Assembly (NCBI GenBank): GCA_902575715.1
Contig: CACGSI010000024.1
Location: 1 to 13,290, forward strand
Reading direction: 5' to 3'
DNA length: 13,290 nt
DNA from: an uncultured SAR324 cluster bacterium
Lineage (GTDB): Bacteria; SAR324; NAC60-12
The notes beneath the pieces are model-generated. The model made no database searches and was not told where the DNA came from. It saw nothing but the letters and a program-made list of their open reading frames with translations. The translations under genes were made by a program, and so were the position numbers. Position 1 is the first letter of the stretch. Each line of letters begins with the position of its first letter. Below are positions 1 to 6,523 of this stretch, piece by piece.

Positions 1-360
1 GGTCAAAATGATGCCCCGCTTCGTCTTTATTTTATTGCAAAAAAAATAGGAAAAGGTGAGCTAGTTAAAAATGAACTTTTTAAGGCCAGTTTTGAGCATG
101 GAGTAAACGTATTTGATCCGGGAATTGTTAATTTTTTAGCTCGGTCATTAGGAATCAACAAAGAATTTCAAATGGAAAAACAGAAAGATTGGGTAAACAA
201 ATTAATTGAAGAAGGAAAAATAAAAACTGAAAAATATAGAATAACTGGGACTCCTACTATAATTATACAGCAAGTAATGAAAATGGATATTAGTCGCTAC
301 GGATCAATGTCAAATTTTATTAAAAAAATTCCTGAAACAATAGAAGATTTAATTCAGTAA
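1..360 (+). CDS. DsbA-family thiol-disulfide oxidoreductase-like protein, 3' end (5' truncated by window)
   Basis: The frame is open from base 1 to the TAA at 358-360 (119 residues visible), so the N-terminal half, including any CxxC active site, lies outside the window. What is visible fits the C-terminal half of a DsbA/FrnE-like thioredoxin-fold protein: an all-helical stretch followed, at about residues 81-88, by TGTPTIII, the cis-proline loop and following strand that pack against the CxxC in this fold. A final helix ends in EDLIQ. Members of this family oxidise or isomerise disulfides in exported proteins. The ATG at 172 is internal and is not the start, because coding quality is the same upstream of it. 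The gene lies 4 bp before uvrC on the same strand. Without the CxxC region the exact subfamily cannot be decided. Confidence 0.7.
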   Translation, partial: GQNDAPLRLYFIAKKIGKGELVKNELFKASFEHGVNVFDPGIVNFLARSLGINKEFQMEKQKDWVNKLIEEGKIKTEKYRITGTPTIIIQQVMKMDISRYGSMSNFIKKIPETIEDLIQ

Positions 361-364
361 TTCC

Positions 365-2269
365 ATGATTATGAATAACCACCATTTTGAAGAAATTAAT
401 GGTGGAATATCTCCTGCTAGAAGTAAATTAAAAAATTTACCTGATGAGCCAGGAGTTTACTTATTCAAAGATAATAAGCATAGTATTCTCTATGTTGGTA
501 AGTCAAAGTCCTTAAGAAATCGAATTAGATCCTATTTCCAAAAATCGGGTAAACACAACACTCGAATCAAAATATTAATATCACTTATATATGATTTTAC
601 AATTATAGTTACAGATACTGAATCAGAAGCTTTGATTTTAGAAGACCAACTGATAAAAAAACATCACCCTAGATACAACGTAGCCCTTAAAGATGGCAAA
701 TCGTATCCCTACTGCAAACTAACTGTAGGTGAAATGTTTCCTAGACTTCTTCTTGTTAGAGAAAAAATAGATAAACAATCAGAATATTTTGGACCTTATA
801 CCTCTGTAAAAGACGCTAAACAAGTACTTAAAGCTGTAAATACATATTTCCCACTTCGAACTAGTAAAATGAAACTTGACGGTATAAAAAAATTTAGACC
901 TTGTCTAAATTTTCAAATGAAAAAATGCCTTGCTCCATGTAGGGGAGTAGTTACAAAGGAGGAATATCAGAAAATTGTTCGTCAAGTACGTCTTTTTTTA
1001 AAAGGTCGTGATAAAGAACTTTTACAGGAACTTGAAAAAAAAATGAAACACACGGCGGCAAATCTTGAGTTTGAAAAATCTGCACTATTACGAGATCAAA
1101 TTCAAGCTGTTAACAGAATTTTTGCAAAGCAAATGGTTTTAGATGTTAATGGAAAAGATCAAGATGTATTCAACATATTTCGAGAACCAGATTATAGCGG
1201 GATTCAAGTACTTTTCATTCGTGAAGGTAGATTGATTGGCACAGATTTCTTCCTAATTGAAGATACAAAACTTGCTTCTGATAACAATTTACTTGGCCAT
1301 GTTTTGCACAGAATTTATATGACAGAAGGTTCAATTGTACCTAGTGAAATTTTACTTCCTTTTGAATATTCTGACAAAAAACTTTTAGAAACCGCACTAA
1401 ACAAATATTCAAGAAGGAGGGTGAGAGTAGTTTGTCCAAGAAAAGGGAGAAAAAAAGAATTAATAAACATGGCTTACAATAACGCAAAGCTTAATTTATC
1501 AGAAAAACGCAAATTAGATAATAAAATCAATAATATTTTACAAAATGTTAAATATGAAATAAAATTGAAACGTTTACCAAAATTTGTAGAAGCATTCGAT
1601 ATTTCTCATCTTTATGGAACAATGACTGTAGCCTCTATGGTTTGTTGGAAAAATAATGTACCCTCAAAAAAAGATTATCGTAAATACAAAATTAAGGATT
1701 CTAATGGTTTTGATGATTTTGCAAGTATGAAAGAAGTTTTAACTCGTCGCTACAAACGTGTTAATGAGGAAAATTTCAAAATTCCTGATTTAATTTTAAT
1801 TGATGGAGGGAAAGGACAAACAAATATAGCAGCTAAAGTACTCAAAGAACTAGGGATAATTGAAAAAGTTGATATAATTGGGCTTGCAAAAGGAAGATCA
1901 AAAAGAAAAACATCTTACAAAACTGAATTTCTTATTGACTTTGAATATGTTGTAAAACCAAATCAAAAAAACGAAATAACCCTTAGGCGTAATTCCGATG
2001 TACTTCATTTTTTGCAAAAAATAAGAGACGAATCTCACCGTTTTGCAATTGAATTCCAGAGAAAACTAAAACGTAATCACACAATTAGTTCCGAGATTGA
2101 CAAAGTGCCTGGAATAGGACCAAAAAAACGTAAAGTATTATTAAAAAAGTTTGGTAGTTTAAAAAATTTAAGAGAAGCGTCTTTAGATGAACTTATTCAA
2201 GTCCCTGGAATTCCAAAGGTATTAGCTAATAAAATACTTATATACCTCAATCAAGATAAGACTTTGTAA
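365..2269 (+). CDS. uvrC: UvrABC system protein C (excinuclease subunit)
   Basis: The 634-residue product has the full UvrC plan and length. A GIY-YIG nuclease domain comes first (GVY at 30-32, YVG at 43-45, Arg51, a Glu near 93). The cysteine-rich region follows (C180, C188, C192), then a UVR motif at about 232-252 that contacts UvrB. The RNase H-like C-terminal nuclease has its acidic and His residues at D412 (FDISH), D480 (LILIDGG) and H558 (RDESHRF). Two helix-hairpin-helix motifs, around 580-600 and 610-627, complete it. UvrC makes the 3' and 5' incisions around lesions bound by UvrB in nucleotide excision repair. One oddity: the first of the four cysteines usually binding the [4Fe-4S] cluster appears to be Ser167. 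ATG 365 is used; ATG 371 is equally possible, and neither has a good Shine-Dalgarno. Confidence 0.97.
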   Translation: MIMNNHHFEEINGGISPARSKLKNLPDEPGVYLFKDNKHSILYVGKSKSLRNRIRSYFQKSGKHNTRIKILISLIYDFTIIVTDTESEALILEDQLIKKHHPRYNVALKDGKSYPYCKLTVGEMFPRLLLVREKIDKQSEYFGPYTSVKDAKQVLKAVNTYFPLRTSKMKLDGIKKFRPCLNFQMKKCLAPCRGVVTKEEYQKIVRQVRLFLKGRDKELLQELEKKMKHTAANLEFEKSALLRDQIQAVNRIFAKQMVLDVNGKDQDVFNIFREPDYSGIQVLFIREGRLIGTDFFLIEDTKLASDNNLLGHVLHRIYMTEGSIVPSEILLPFEYSDKKLLETALNKYSRRRVRVVCPRKGRKKELINMAYNNAKLNLSEKRKLDNKINNILQNVKYEIKLKRLPKFVEAFDISHLYGTMTVASMVCWKNNVPSKKDYRKYKIKDSNGFDDFASMKEVLTRRYKRVNEENFKIPDLILIDGGKGQTNIAAKVLKELGIIEKVDIIGLAKGRSKRKTSYKTEFLIDFEYVVKPNQKNEITLRRNSDVLHFLQKIRDESHRFAIEFQRKLKRNHTISSEIDKVPGIGPKKRKVLLKKFGSLKNLREASLDELIQVPGIPKVLANKILIYLNQDKTL

Positions 2270-2287
2270 CATATATTTTTTCCAAAC

Positions 2288-2312
2288 AATCTTCAAAAAG
2301 AGATTTTTATTT
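2288..2312 (+). terminator. Weak candidate terminator after uvrC
   Basis: A short inverted repeat AATCT/AGATT (2288-2292 and 2301-2305, 8-nt loop) is followed by a T-rich run, just past the uvrC stop. The stem is only 5 bp and AT-rich, so this is a weak call. Confidence 0.25.
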
Positions 2313-2346
2313 AAGATAGTTAAATATTTCTATAACTAATAAGGCA

Positions 2347-2375
2347 TTGACAAATTATAGGAAAAATCATATCAT
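2347..2375 (+). promoter_or_regulatory. Sigma70-type promoter for tRNA-Glu
   Basis: A consensus -35 TTGACA (2347-2352), a 17-bp spacer and TATCAT (2370-2375, 5 of 6 consensus bases) place the start site near 2382, a few bases before the tRNA at 2386. This is one of the best promoter matches in the window and suits a strongly expressed tRNA. Confidence 0.75.
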
Positions 2376-2385
2376 TTTTAGTCTA

Positions 2386-2458
2386 GTCCCCATCGTCTAG
2401 TGGCCTAGGACTCCGCCCTTTCACGGCGGCAACAGGGGTTCGACTCCCCTTGGGGACG
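2386..2458 (+). tRNA. tRNA-Glu (anticodon TTC)
   Basis: A complete cloverleaf can be drawn. The acceptor GTCCCCA pairs with TGGGGAC (2451-2457), with discriminator G at 2458. The anticodon stem is CCGCC/GGCGG around the loop CTTTCAC, with anticodon TTC at 2420-2422. The T arm is AGGGG-TTCGACT-CCCCT. CCA is not encoded (the next bases are CGA), unlike the tRNA-Ala that follows. A T-rich tract after the gene (about 2462-2480) may help end transcription. Confidence 0.97.
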
Positions 2459-2550
2459 CGACTTTTTATATAAGCTTTTTTGTAACTCGAAGATACATTT
2501 TAGAAAAGAGTAAATCTGAAATTTTAAAAAGTTTTACCTGATAATTTTGA

Positions 2551-2626
2551 GGGGACGTAGCTCAACTGGTAGAGCACAACGCTGGCAGCGTTGAGGTCAG
2601 GGGTTCGACCCCCCTCGTCTCCACCA
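2551..2626 (+). tRNA. tRNA-Ala (anticodon GGC), integration target
   Basis: The acceptor GGGGACG pairs with CGTCTCC (2616-2622), allowing one G-T pair, with discriminator A2623. The anticodon stem CAACG/CGTTG encloses CTGGCAG, anticodon GGC at 2584-2586. The T arm is AGGGG-TTCGACC-CCCCT. CCA is present at 2624-2626. The last 12 bases recur at 8133-8144, and the last 17 recur at 12745-12761, so the 3' end is an attachment site that stays intact after integration. A GATAAT at 2541-2546 could be its own -10 element, or it may be co-transcribed with tRNA-Glu. Confidence 0.97.
2615..2626 (+). repeat. attL core (tRNA-Ala 3' end)
   Basis: The sequence TCGTCTCCACCA forms the end of the tRNA and is repeated directly at 8133-8144 and, within a longer match, at 12750-12761. 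Sequence after 2626 is unrelated to that after the other two copies, as expected where the left end of an inserted element begins. Confidence 0.75.
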
Positions 2627-2641
2627 ACCCCTAACCCCACA

Positions 2642-2698
2642 ATCCCTTATAATTGAAGGGATAAGAAAGATTTAAGTGGTTGAATGCCCCTTAAATCT
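2642..2698. other. Two hairpins at the left end of the element
   Basis: ATCCCTT/AAGGGAT (2642-2648 and 2656-2662, 7-nt loop) is followed by AGATTTAAG/CTTAAATCT (2668-2676 and 2690-2698, 13-nt loop). Both arms are perfect. Neither is followed by a T run, so they are not clear terminators. They lie between the att core and the arm-type repeats and could belong to the recombination site or to the tRNA trailer. Confidence 0.4.
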
Positions 2699-2814
2699 CC
2701 ATCAGTAATCACTTGATATTACTACCTTAAAATCATAGTCTATGTCTGGAATGACAGGGTTTATGGGGTAGTTTGTCTCAAAGGTGATTTTTTCAATATC
2801 CCTAATTTCACTTT

Positions 2815-2838
2815 TTTTGGTGATGGTTTGGTGATGGT
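2815..2838 (+). repeat. Left tandem pair of TTTGGTGATGG (candidate integrase arm sites)
   Basis: Two back-to-back copies of TTTGGTGATGG occupy 2816-2826 and 2827-2837. The same doublet, with A for G at one position per unit (TTTAGTGATGG), lies at 7994-8015 in the same orientation near the other end. Counting one flanking base each side, 22 of 24 bases agree. Paired short repeats on both sides of the core are what arm-type integrase binding sites look like, but binding is an inference. Confidence 0.6.
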
Positions 2839-2841
2839 TAG

Positions 2842-2871
2842 AATGATTTTTCATAAAAAAGGAAAATCATT
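2842..2871 (+). promoter_or_regulatory. Hairpin over the integrase ribosome binding site
   Basis: AATGATTTTTC (2842-2852) pairs with GGAAAATCATT (2861-2871) around an 8-nt A-rich loop, giving 11 pairs including one G-T. The integrase Shine-Dalgarno AAGGA (2859-2863) sits at the loop-stem junction and the ATG begins at 2872, directly after the stem. In the mRNA this would partly hide the ribosome site, so it may hold integrase translation low. Confidence 0.5.
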
Positions 2872-4671
2872 ATGTTGCCTCAATACCTCTATAAGAATAA
2901 GTCCAGTACTTCATATTTCTTTGTTGCTTATATTCCATTAGATTTACTTCATTTTTTTGAGGGGAGAAAGATGTTTAGACTCTCCCTAAAATGTGCTAAT
3001 AAAGTGGAATCAAAAAAGTTATGTTTATTTCTTAATCAAAAACTACAAACACTCTACGAACAAATAAGAATGGGAAAGTCTCTTACAATAGATGAGATGA
3101 AAAGGATACTCAAAAAAGAGATAGAGAAGTCCAAGAAACACTCTTCTTATTTTTCTTATGTTGGTGTTGATAGAAGTAAGGAAAAGACAAAACAGGAGGG
3201 TTTAGAGAGATTAGACAGGGAAGAGAAACAACTTAAAGAAAGAAATAAGAATGACTTTGATGATGAAGTAGAAAAACTGCTGAAAGAGGAAGGTATAACA
3301 AGGAATGCTGACAGGAAGGGAGATTATTTCAGAGTATTTCGTGAAAACTATATCAAGGTACAAAGTCTAAAAATTAAATGGAAGAGAGAACTATTACTTG
3401 GTGAAACTAAATCAGATTTTGATTTAGTATCTCAAATCTTGGAAGGAGGTTTTGATAATCCAGAACTGGATAGGAAGAATGCTTTTGCCCGAGATACTCA
3501 TTTGCAACCTGTAATAGAAAACTCTGCCCCAGAACCCAAAGAACCTTACCTAGTAGAAGTCAAACTGATTAGTGATATTGCTGAAGACTTCCTTACAATA
3601 AAGAAAGGAACTATCGGTGAAAAACTCTTGGAAGAATATAAAGTTATTATTAGTGATTTTTTAGAAATAATCGGAGATATTTCTGCTAATAATCTATCAA
3701 AGGATTCCATAAGAAAATACATCAGTACTCAACTTAAACTGCCATCCAATAGAAGAAAAAACCCAAAATACAGGGATTTGAGTATTGAGAAAGTAATAAA
3801 ACTAAAAGATGTAGAACCTCAATCCCGATTAAATGTTAATAAGTATTTGATGAGACTTACAACATTTATTAACTTTGGAGTAGGACAAGGATACTTCAAG
3901 GAGAACTATATTATTGGAATGAAATTGCCCGTTCCAAAAAAAGAAGGAAGGAAAAAAAGAGAACCATTCTCACAAGAAGATATAAGTAAAATTTTATCTC
4001 CCAAGACTTATCTCTCTTGGACTGCAAACTACAAGATAAGAATTTCTAATCAACACAAGACTGTAAAAACTGATAAGAATGCTATCAATCAACCCGCATT
4101 ATACTGGACTTTTTTGTGCGGGATACTATCTGGAATGCGTACCAACGAGTTTGCACAACTTAAAATCCAAGATATATTTCAAGAAGACAGGATTTGGATG
4201 TTTAGTGTAGATGAAGAAATGGATAAGAGTGTAAAAACACGAAACAGTATTAGAAAGTTTCCAATCCATCCTACTCTTATAGAATTGGGTTTCCTAAACT
4301 ATGTTGAGATTATAAAATCAAAGGGAAATGACAGGGTTTTTCCTCAACTTATGAAAGGAAGGGATGGTTATGCTGCTAAACTATCTCGTCATTATAATGA
4401 GAAGTTCTTACCAGAGATAGGTGTTTGGAAAAGTAAAGTAAAAGTTCTCTACTGTACCAGACATACATTTATCAACAGGTGCTATATGAAAGGTGTGGAT
4501 AAGGACATTATAAAGTCTATTGTAGGACACGAACCAGATTTCACCTTTGGAGTTTATGGAGGTAATGTTTTCCCTCCTAAACAACTCTATAATGAGATTT
4601 CCAAAGTATCTTATCCAAATATAAGATGGAACAGATTAAAAGTAGATTGGAAGAAACAATTTGAAAAGTAA
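2872..4671 (+). CDS. Tyrosine recombinase/integrase with DUF6538-like N-terminus
   Basis: The 599-residue protein starts with a DUF6538-like segment (YLYKNKSSTSYFFVAY then IPLDLLHFF, about 5-60), passes through a charged, helical linker (about 70-225), a core-binding SAM-like domain (about 232-345), and ends in the catalytic domain (about 365-575). Visible active-site residues are R423 in GMRTNE, K455 in the hairpin VKTRNS, R530 in CTRHTF, H553 in VGHE and Y562. The first His of the usual HxxR box is Tyr527 here, a known type of variation. It should cut and rejoin DNA at the tRNA-Ala 3' end, catalysing integration and, perhaps with a helper, excision. It is the first gene after the tRNA, reads away from it, and has a modest Shine-Dalgarno within a hairpin. 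Length is above a typical phage integrase because of the extended N-terminal half. Confidence 0.93.
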   Translation: MLPQYLYKNKSSTSYFFVAYIPLDLLHFFEGRKMFRLSLKCANKVESKKLCLFLNQKLQTLYEQIRMGKSLTIDEMKRILKKEIEKSKKHSSYFSYVGVDRSKEKTKQEGLERLDREEKQLKERNKNDFDDEVEKLLKEEGITRNADRKGDYFRVFRENYIKVQSLKIKWKRELLLGETKSDFDLVSQILEGGFDNPELDRKNAFARDTHLQPVIENSAPEPKEPYLVEVKLISDIAEDFLTIKKGTIGEKLLEEYKVIISDFLEIIGDISANNLSKDSIRKYISTQLKLPSNRRKNPKYRDLSIEKVIKLKDVEPQSRLNVNKYLMRLTTFINFGVGQGYFKENYIIGMKLPVPKKEGRKKREPFSQEDISKILSPKTYLSWTANYKIRISNQHKTVKTDKNAINQPALYWTFLCGILSGMRTNEFAQLKIQDIFQEDRIWMFSVDEEMDKSVKTRNSIRKFPIHPTLIELGFLNYVEIIKSKGNDRVFPQLMKGRDGYAAKLSRHYNEKFLPEIGVWKSKVKVLYCTRHTFINRCYMKGVDKDIIKSIVGHEPDFTFGVYGGNVFPPKQLYNEISKVSYPNIRWNRLKVDWKKQFEK

Positions 4672-4708
4672 AGTTTTGCTAATAAATTTCAATAATGAAG
4701 GAGTTGTT

Positions 4709-5107
4709 ATGAAATCACTATTTACAGTAATCCTTATATTACTATTTCCTCTATCTGTATATGGTATTGAATGGACTGTAAAATATGAAATAACTAAAAC
4801 AAATGGTGATATTGAGTTTGTAACTGTTTCTATCCCAAATGAGTCGGTTTGGGAAATACCATATCTTGCAGGAAAATGGAGATGCTCAACGGATATGTAT
4901 AATAGTAATGATGCACTTGCAAAAATAAATTATTTCTATAGTAGAGTTAGTTTGCAGTGTTTTCTAAAAGAAAACGAAAATGTTAGAATAATATCAGAAA
5001 TAGGTTGTGATAATGGTTATATAAGAGACACGAAAGAAAATAGTATGAATGTGGGGTTATTTGAAGAGGGTTATTTACAGTCAATTACTTTGAAATGCAA
5101 ATTATGA
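4709..5107 (+). CDS. Small exported protein, four cysteines, unknown function
   Basis: I chose ATG 4709 because AAGGAG (4698-4703) lies 5 bases upstream and because it starts a clear signal peptide: MKSLFTVILI, a leucine/isoleucine core, then a likely cut after VYG (residue 19). An in-frame ATG at 4661 overlaps the integrase end, lacks a ribosome site and would bury the signal. The 132-residue product has a mature part of about 113 residues, predicted mostly strand, with cysteines at 59, 84, 100 and 130, enough for two disulfides in the periplasm. It begins 37 bp after the integrase stop and may be co-transcribed with it. It ends 7 bp before the convergent RHH gene. I do not recognise the family. 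Its job as cargo is open; an exported four-Cys inhibitor or receptor-masking protein is only a guess. Confidence 0.75.
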   Translation: MKSLFTVILILLFPLSVYGIEWTVKYEITKTNGDIEFVTVSIPNESVWEIPYLAGKWRCSTDMYNSNDALAKINYFYSRVSLQCFLKENENVRIISEIGCDNGYIRDTKENSMNVGLFEEGYLQSITLKCKL

Positions 5108-5114
5108 AGTGAAA

Positions 5115-5291
5115 TTAGTTGATTAAACCCCCCATAGATTGAACCATCAATCGTTGCCCACATTCCGAAATAGAAAGTTCATTCTTTTTACTGATCTCCA
5201 AGAGTCTGTCATATACCTTCTGCTGTAAATAGAAACTGCACTTCTGTCTCTTGTATCCCTTTTCTGTAATGTAATAATTTGTATTATTCAT
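5115..5291 (-). CDS. Ribbon-helix-helix (CopG/Arc-like) DNA-binding protein, 58 aa
   Basis: A short leftward ORF begins at ATG 5291-5289 and ends with TAA at 5117-5115. Its product has one RHH-like unit: a strand KCSFYLQQ (17-24), helix A QKVYDRLLEISKKN (24-37), a turn ELS and helix B ISECGQRLMVQS (41-52), followed by GGLIN. RHH proteins bind operator DNA as dimers through the paired strands and often repress their own operon or control element maintenance. The ribosome site AAGGAG lies 10 bases upstream, inside the end of the preceding gene, and the start overlaps that gene's stop as ATGA, so translation is probably coupled. The protein is short but complete for an RHH core. It is the last gene of a three-gene leftward operon. 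Confidence 0.68.
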   Translation of the reverse strand: MNNTNYYITEKGYKRQKCSFYLQQKVYDRLLEISKKNELSISECGQRLMVQSMGGLIN

Positions 5292-5605
5292 TTCTTTGTT
5301 GCTCCTTTGAAAAATCCCGATGTTGCTAGTGCCTTACTCATAAAACTCTCTCCTCTATCCGTTGCTGCAATTGCAAACAGAATGAGAGATGCCAACCCAT
5401 TTATTTGTGCAGACACATCACCTTCTTGACCCTTGTTGATAATATATCTTTTAGTCATTAATGCTCCTGCTTTAATAATTCCATCAGTCATTCTTCCTCT
5501 GGTTTCATAGACTTGCATTAAATCTCTGAACTCATTTTCGGGGATTACTCTTGATTTAAGTGATTTGATTGCTACTTCTCTTTTTAATTCTTGTAATGTT
5601 TTCAT
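5288..5605 (-). CDS. Unknown 105-aa protein, middle gene of the small leftward operon
   Basis: The product is MKTLQELKREVAIKSLKS at its start, helix-rich throughout, with a charged N-terminal half (about 1-60) and a more hydrophobic, small-residue segment (NGLASLILFAIAATDRG, about 69-85) that could be a buried or peripheral membrane helix. No signal peptide and no motif I can name. Both junctions are 4-bp ATGA overlaps: its start overlaps the stop of the 55-residue gene and its own stop overlaps the start of the RHH gene. Such tight packing says the three are translated together and probably act together. Possible roles include element maintenance, regulation of the recombinases or mobilisation, but the sequence does not choose between them. 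Confidence 0.7.
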   Translation of the reverse strand: MKTLQELKREVAIKSLKSRVIPENEFRDLMQVYETRGRMTDGIIKAGALMTKRYIINKGQEGDVSAQINGLASLILFAIAATDRGESFMSKALATSGFFKGATKK

Positions 5606-5769
5606 CTTGGATTCTTATTCAACTCAACAGATACGATATGAGTCTGTTTCATACCTATTCCTGTATTGATTGCCTTATGTAATACATTCTCAAATTTCTT
5701 CTGGTGCCAGGAAACTTGTGATGCTGGAACAGACATTTTGATTTCATACTTAATTATCTTTTCTACCAT
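5602..5769 (-). CDS. Unknown 55-aa protein, first gene of the small leftward operon
   Basis: The ORF starts at ATG 5769-5767 and stops with TGA at 5604-5602, which overlaps the ATG of the next gene. An in-frame stop lies directly before the ATG, so this is the longest ATG-initiated form. The product begins MVEKIIKYEIKMSVPAS, a likely strand, followed by a helix (WHQKKFENVLHKAINTG) and a second strand (HIVSVELNKN), a compact strand-helix-strand plan. I do not recognise a family. The ribosome site is poor (an AGGTGA lies too close, and AAGAG is further up), which is the main doubt. Codon choice and the overlap with the following gene argue that it is real. Confidence 0.55.
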   Translation of the reverse strand: MVEKIIKYEIKMSVPASQVSWHQKKFENVLHKAINTGIGMKQTHIVSVELNKNPR

Positions 5770-5800
5770 TCACCTACTCTTGTTTTATTTGAGATTTATT

Positions 5801-5856
5801 TGACACAGTTTGTTTCAGTTGTATTTATATATTTTATACCTGCAAGTGGAAGGTAT
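5801..5856 (-). promoter_or_regulatory. Candidate promoter and operator of the small leftward operon
   Basis: Reading leftward, TTCCAC (5851-5846), a 16-bp spacer and TATAAA (5829-5824) form a weak promoter. Next to the predicted start site lies an imperfect palindrome, TGACACA-gtt-TGTTTCA (5801-5817, one mismatch). A second inverted repeat, ATACCT/AGGTAT (5836-5841 and 5851-5856), overlaps the promoter. The RHH protein encoded by this operon is the natural candidate to bind one of them. Inference only. Confidence 0.35.
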
Positions 5857-6082
5857 TTTATTTACTACACACTAAATTTAAGTGTTGAATTCTTTAATAT
5901 TATAAATAAGTCTGTTAGGACTTAAAAAAGAGTAGAGGGGTAAGAAAATAAACTGGATTCAATGAGGATTACGAAGTAATCCGAAGTTTCCGAACGAAGT
6001 GAGGAAATGTGTAAGTGATTAAGTTGATGTTTGGTAGGACAAAGGATAATTGTATCAAGAATTATTCATCTATTAACCCATC
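5857..6082. other. Non-coding stretch rich in hairpins and CGAAGT repeats
   Basis: With the adjoining promoter region this gene-free stretch is over 300 bp. It holds three perfect inverted repeats: TAAGTC/GACTTA (5907-5912 and 5919-5924, 6-nt loop), GGATTAC/GTAATCC (5966-5972 and 5976-5982, 3-nt loop) and TTTCC/GGAAA (5987-5991 and 6003-6007). CGAAGT occurs three times within 30 bp (5972, 5982, 5995). No ORF of any length is credible here on either strand. The first hairpin, read leftward, is followed by TTTAT and could end transcripts from the gene at 6083-6301. The rest may be a structured RNA, an origin or a protein-binding array. Confidence 0.45.
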
Positions 6083-6301
6083 TTACCCAATTTTGAAAAG
6101 TTGGAATTTACCATAAACAATATATTTCCCTAAAAAATTAAATAGATATGGAATGTGTGAAACTACCAACGAAGGAAGAAATTGGTGCACCCAAAAATAC
6201 CCATAACTGAGAGTCTCTAGTCTTGTTAAACACAAAATCCAAAATAAAATAATTACTATTAAACTAAAACTTTGAAGAACAATAAATAACCTTCTTAACA
6301 T
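6083..6301 (-). CDS. Small membrane protein, 72 aa, unknown function
   Basis: The ATG at 6301 has a good ribosome site, ATGGAGT, about 5 bases upstream on the minus strand. The product starts MLRRLFIVLQSFSL and has one strong membrane span (about 7-26, ending in WILCLT) and a second, weaker hydrophobic segment (about 41-60, around PSLVVSHIPYLFNFLG). The positive N-terminus (RR) suggests the first span has its start in the cytoplasm. No known family is evident. It sits between the hairpin-rich non-coding stretch and the CxxC mini-gene, in the same leftward direction as the secreted protein and the serine recombinase. Small membrane proteins are common as accessory cargo of integrative elements, but function here is unknown. 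Confidence 0.55.
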   Translation of the reverse strand: MLRRLFIVLQSFSLIVIILFWILCLTRLETLSYGYFWVHQFLPSLVVSHIPYLFNFLGKYIVYGKFQLFKIG

Positions 6302-6365
6302 ATTAACTCCATTGTCAAATTAATATTCATTATCTTTAATTTAGTGGAAGGGAGTTTAAGTATTA

Positions 6366-6479
6366 TTATTTTAATAAGGCATTTCTCAACCCTCTACCAA
6401 GTCCGTCTAAATCATTTTTTTCTATATCCTTTTCTTCACCACATTTAATGCAGATTTTGTTTTCAGTAGAAGTTTCCAT
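6366..6479 (-). CDS. 37-aa CxxC peptide, possible mini zinc-binding protein
   Basis: A short leftward ORF runs from ATG 6479-6477 to TAA 6368-6366. It encodes METSTENKICIKCGEEKDIE followed by a polar tail ending RNALLK. The single CIKCG knuckle looks like half of a zinc ribbon; binding of zinc would need a dimer or extra ligands. AAGGAG stands about 14 bases before the ATG, longer than ideal. It follows the 153-residue secreted protein gene by about 45 bp on the same strand, so it may be in the same transcript. Small size makes chance a real alternative, but the ribosome site and the CxxC support it. Confidence 0.42.
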   Translation of the reverse strand: METSTENKICIKCGEEKDIEKNDLDGLGRGLRNALLK

Positions 6480-6523
6480 ATTAATGATAGTAACTCCTTG
6501 TGTTAATTATTTTTTGGAGAACC

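Noticed and set aside
2815..2838. CRISPR or simple satellite reading of the TTTRGTGATGG doublets
   Set aside because: Only two adjacent units occur per site with no spacers; the match between the two element ends fits recombination sites better.
4661..4708. Upstream in-frame ATG extending the 132-residue exported protein by 16 residues
   Set aside because: It overlaps the integrase end, has no ribosome site and would place 16 polar residues before the signal peptide, whereas ATG 4709 has AAGGAG at the right distance.
5881..5885. ACACT/AGTGT inverted repeat around 5869-5885 as an operator
   Set aside because: The arms are only 5 bp with a 7-bp A/T centre, expected often by chance in such AT-rich DNA.
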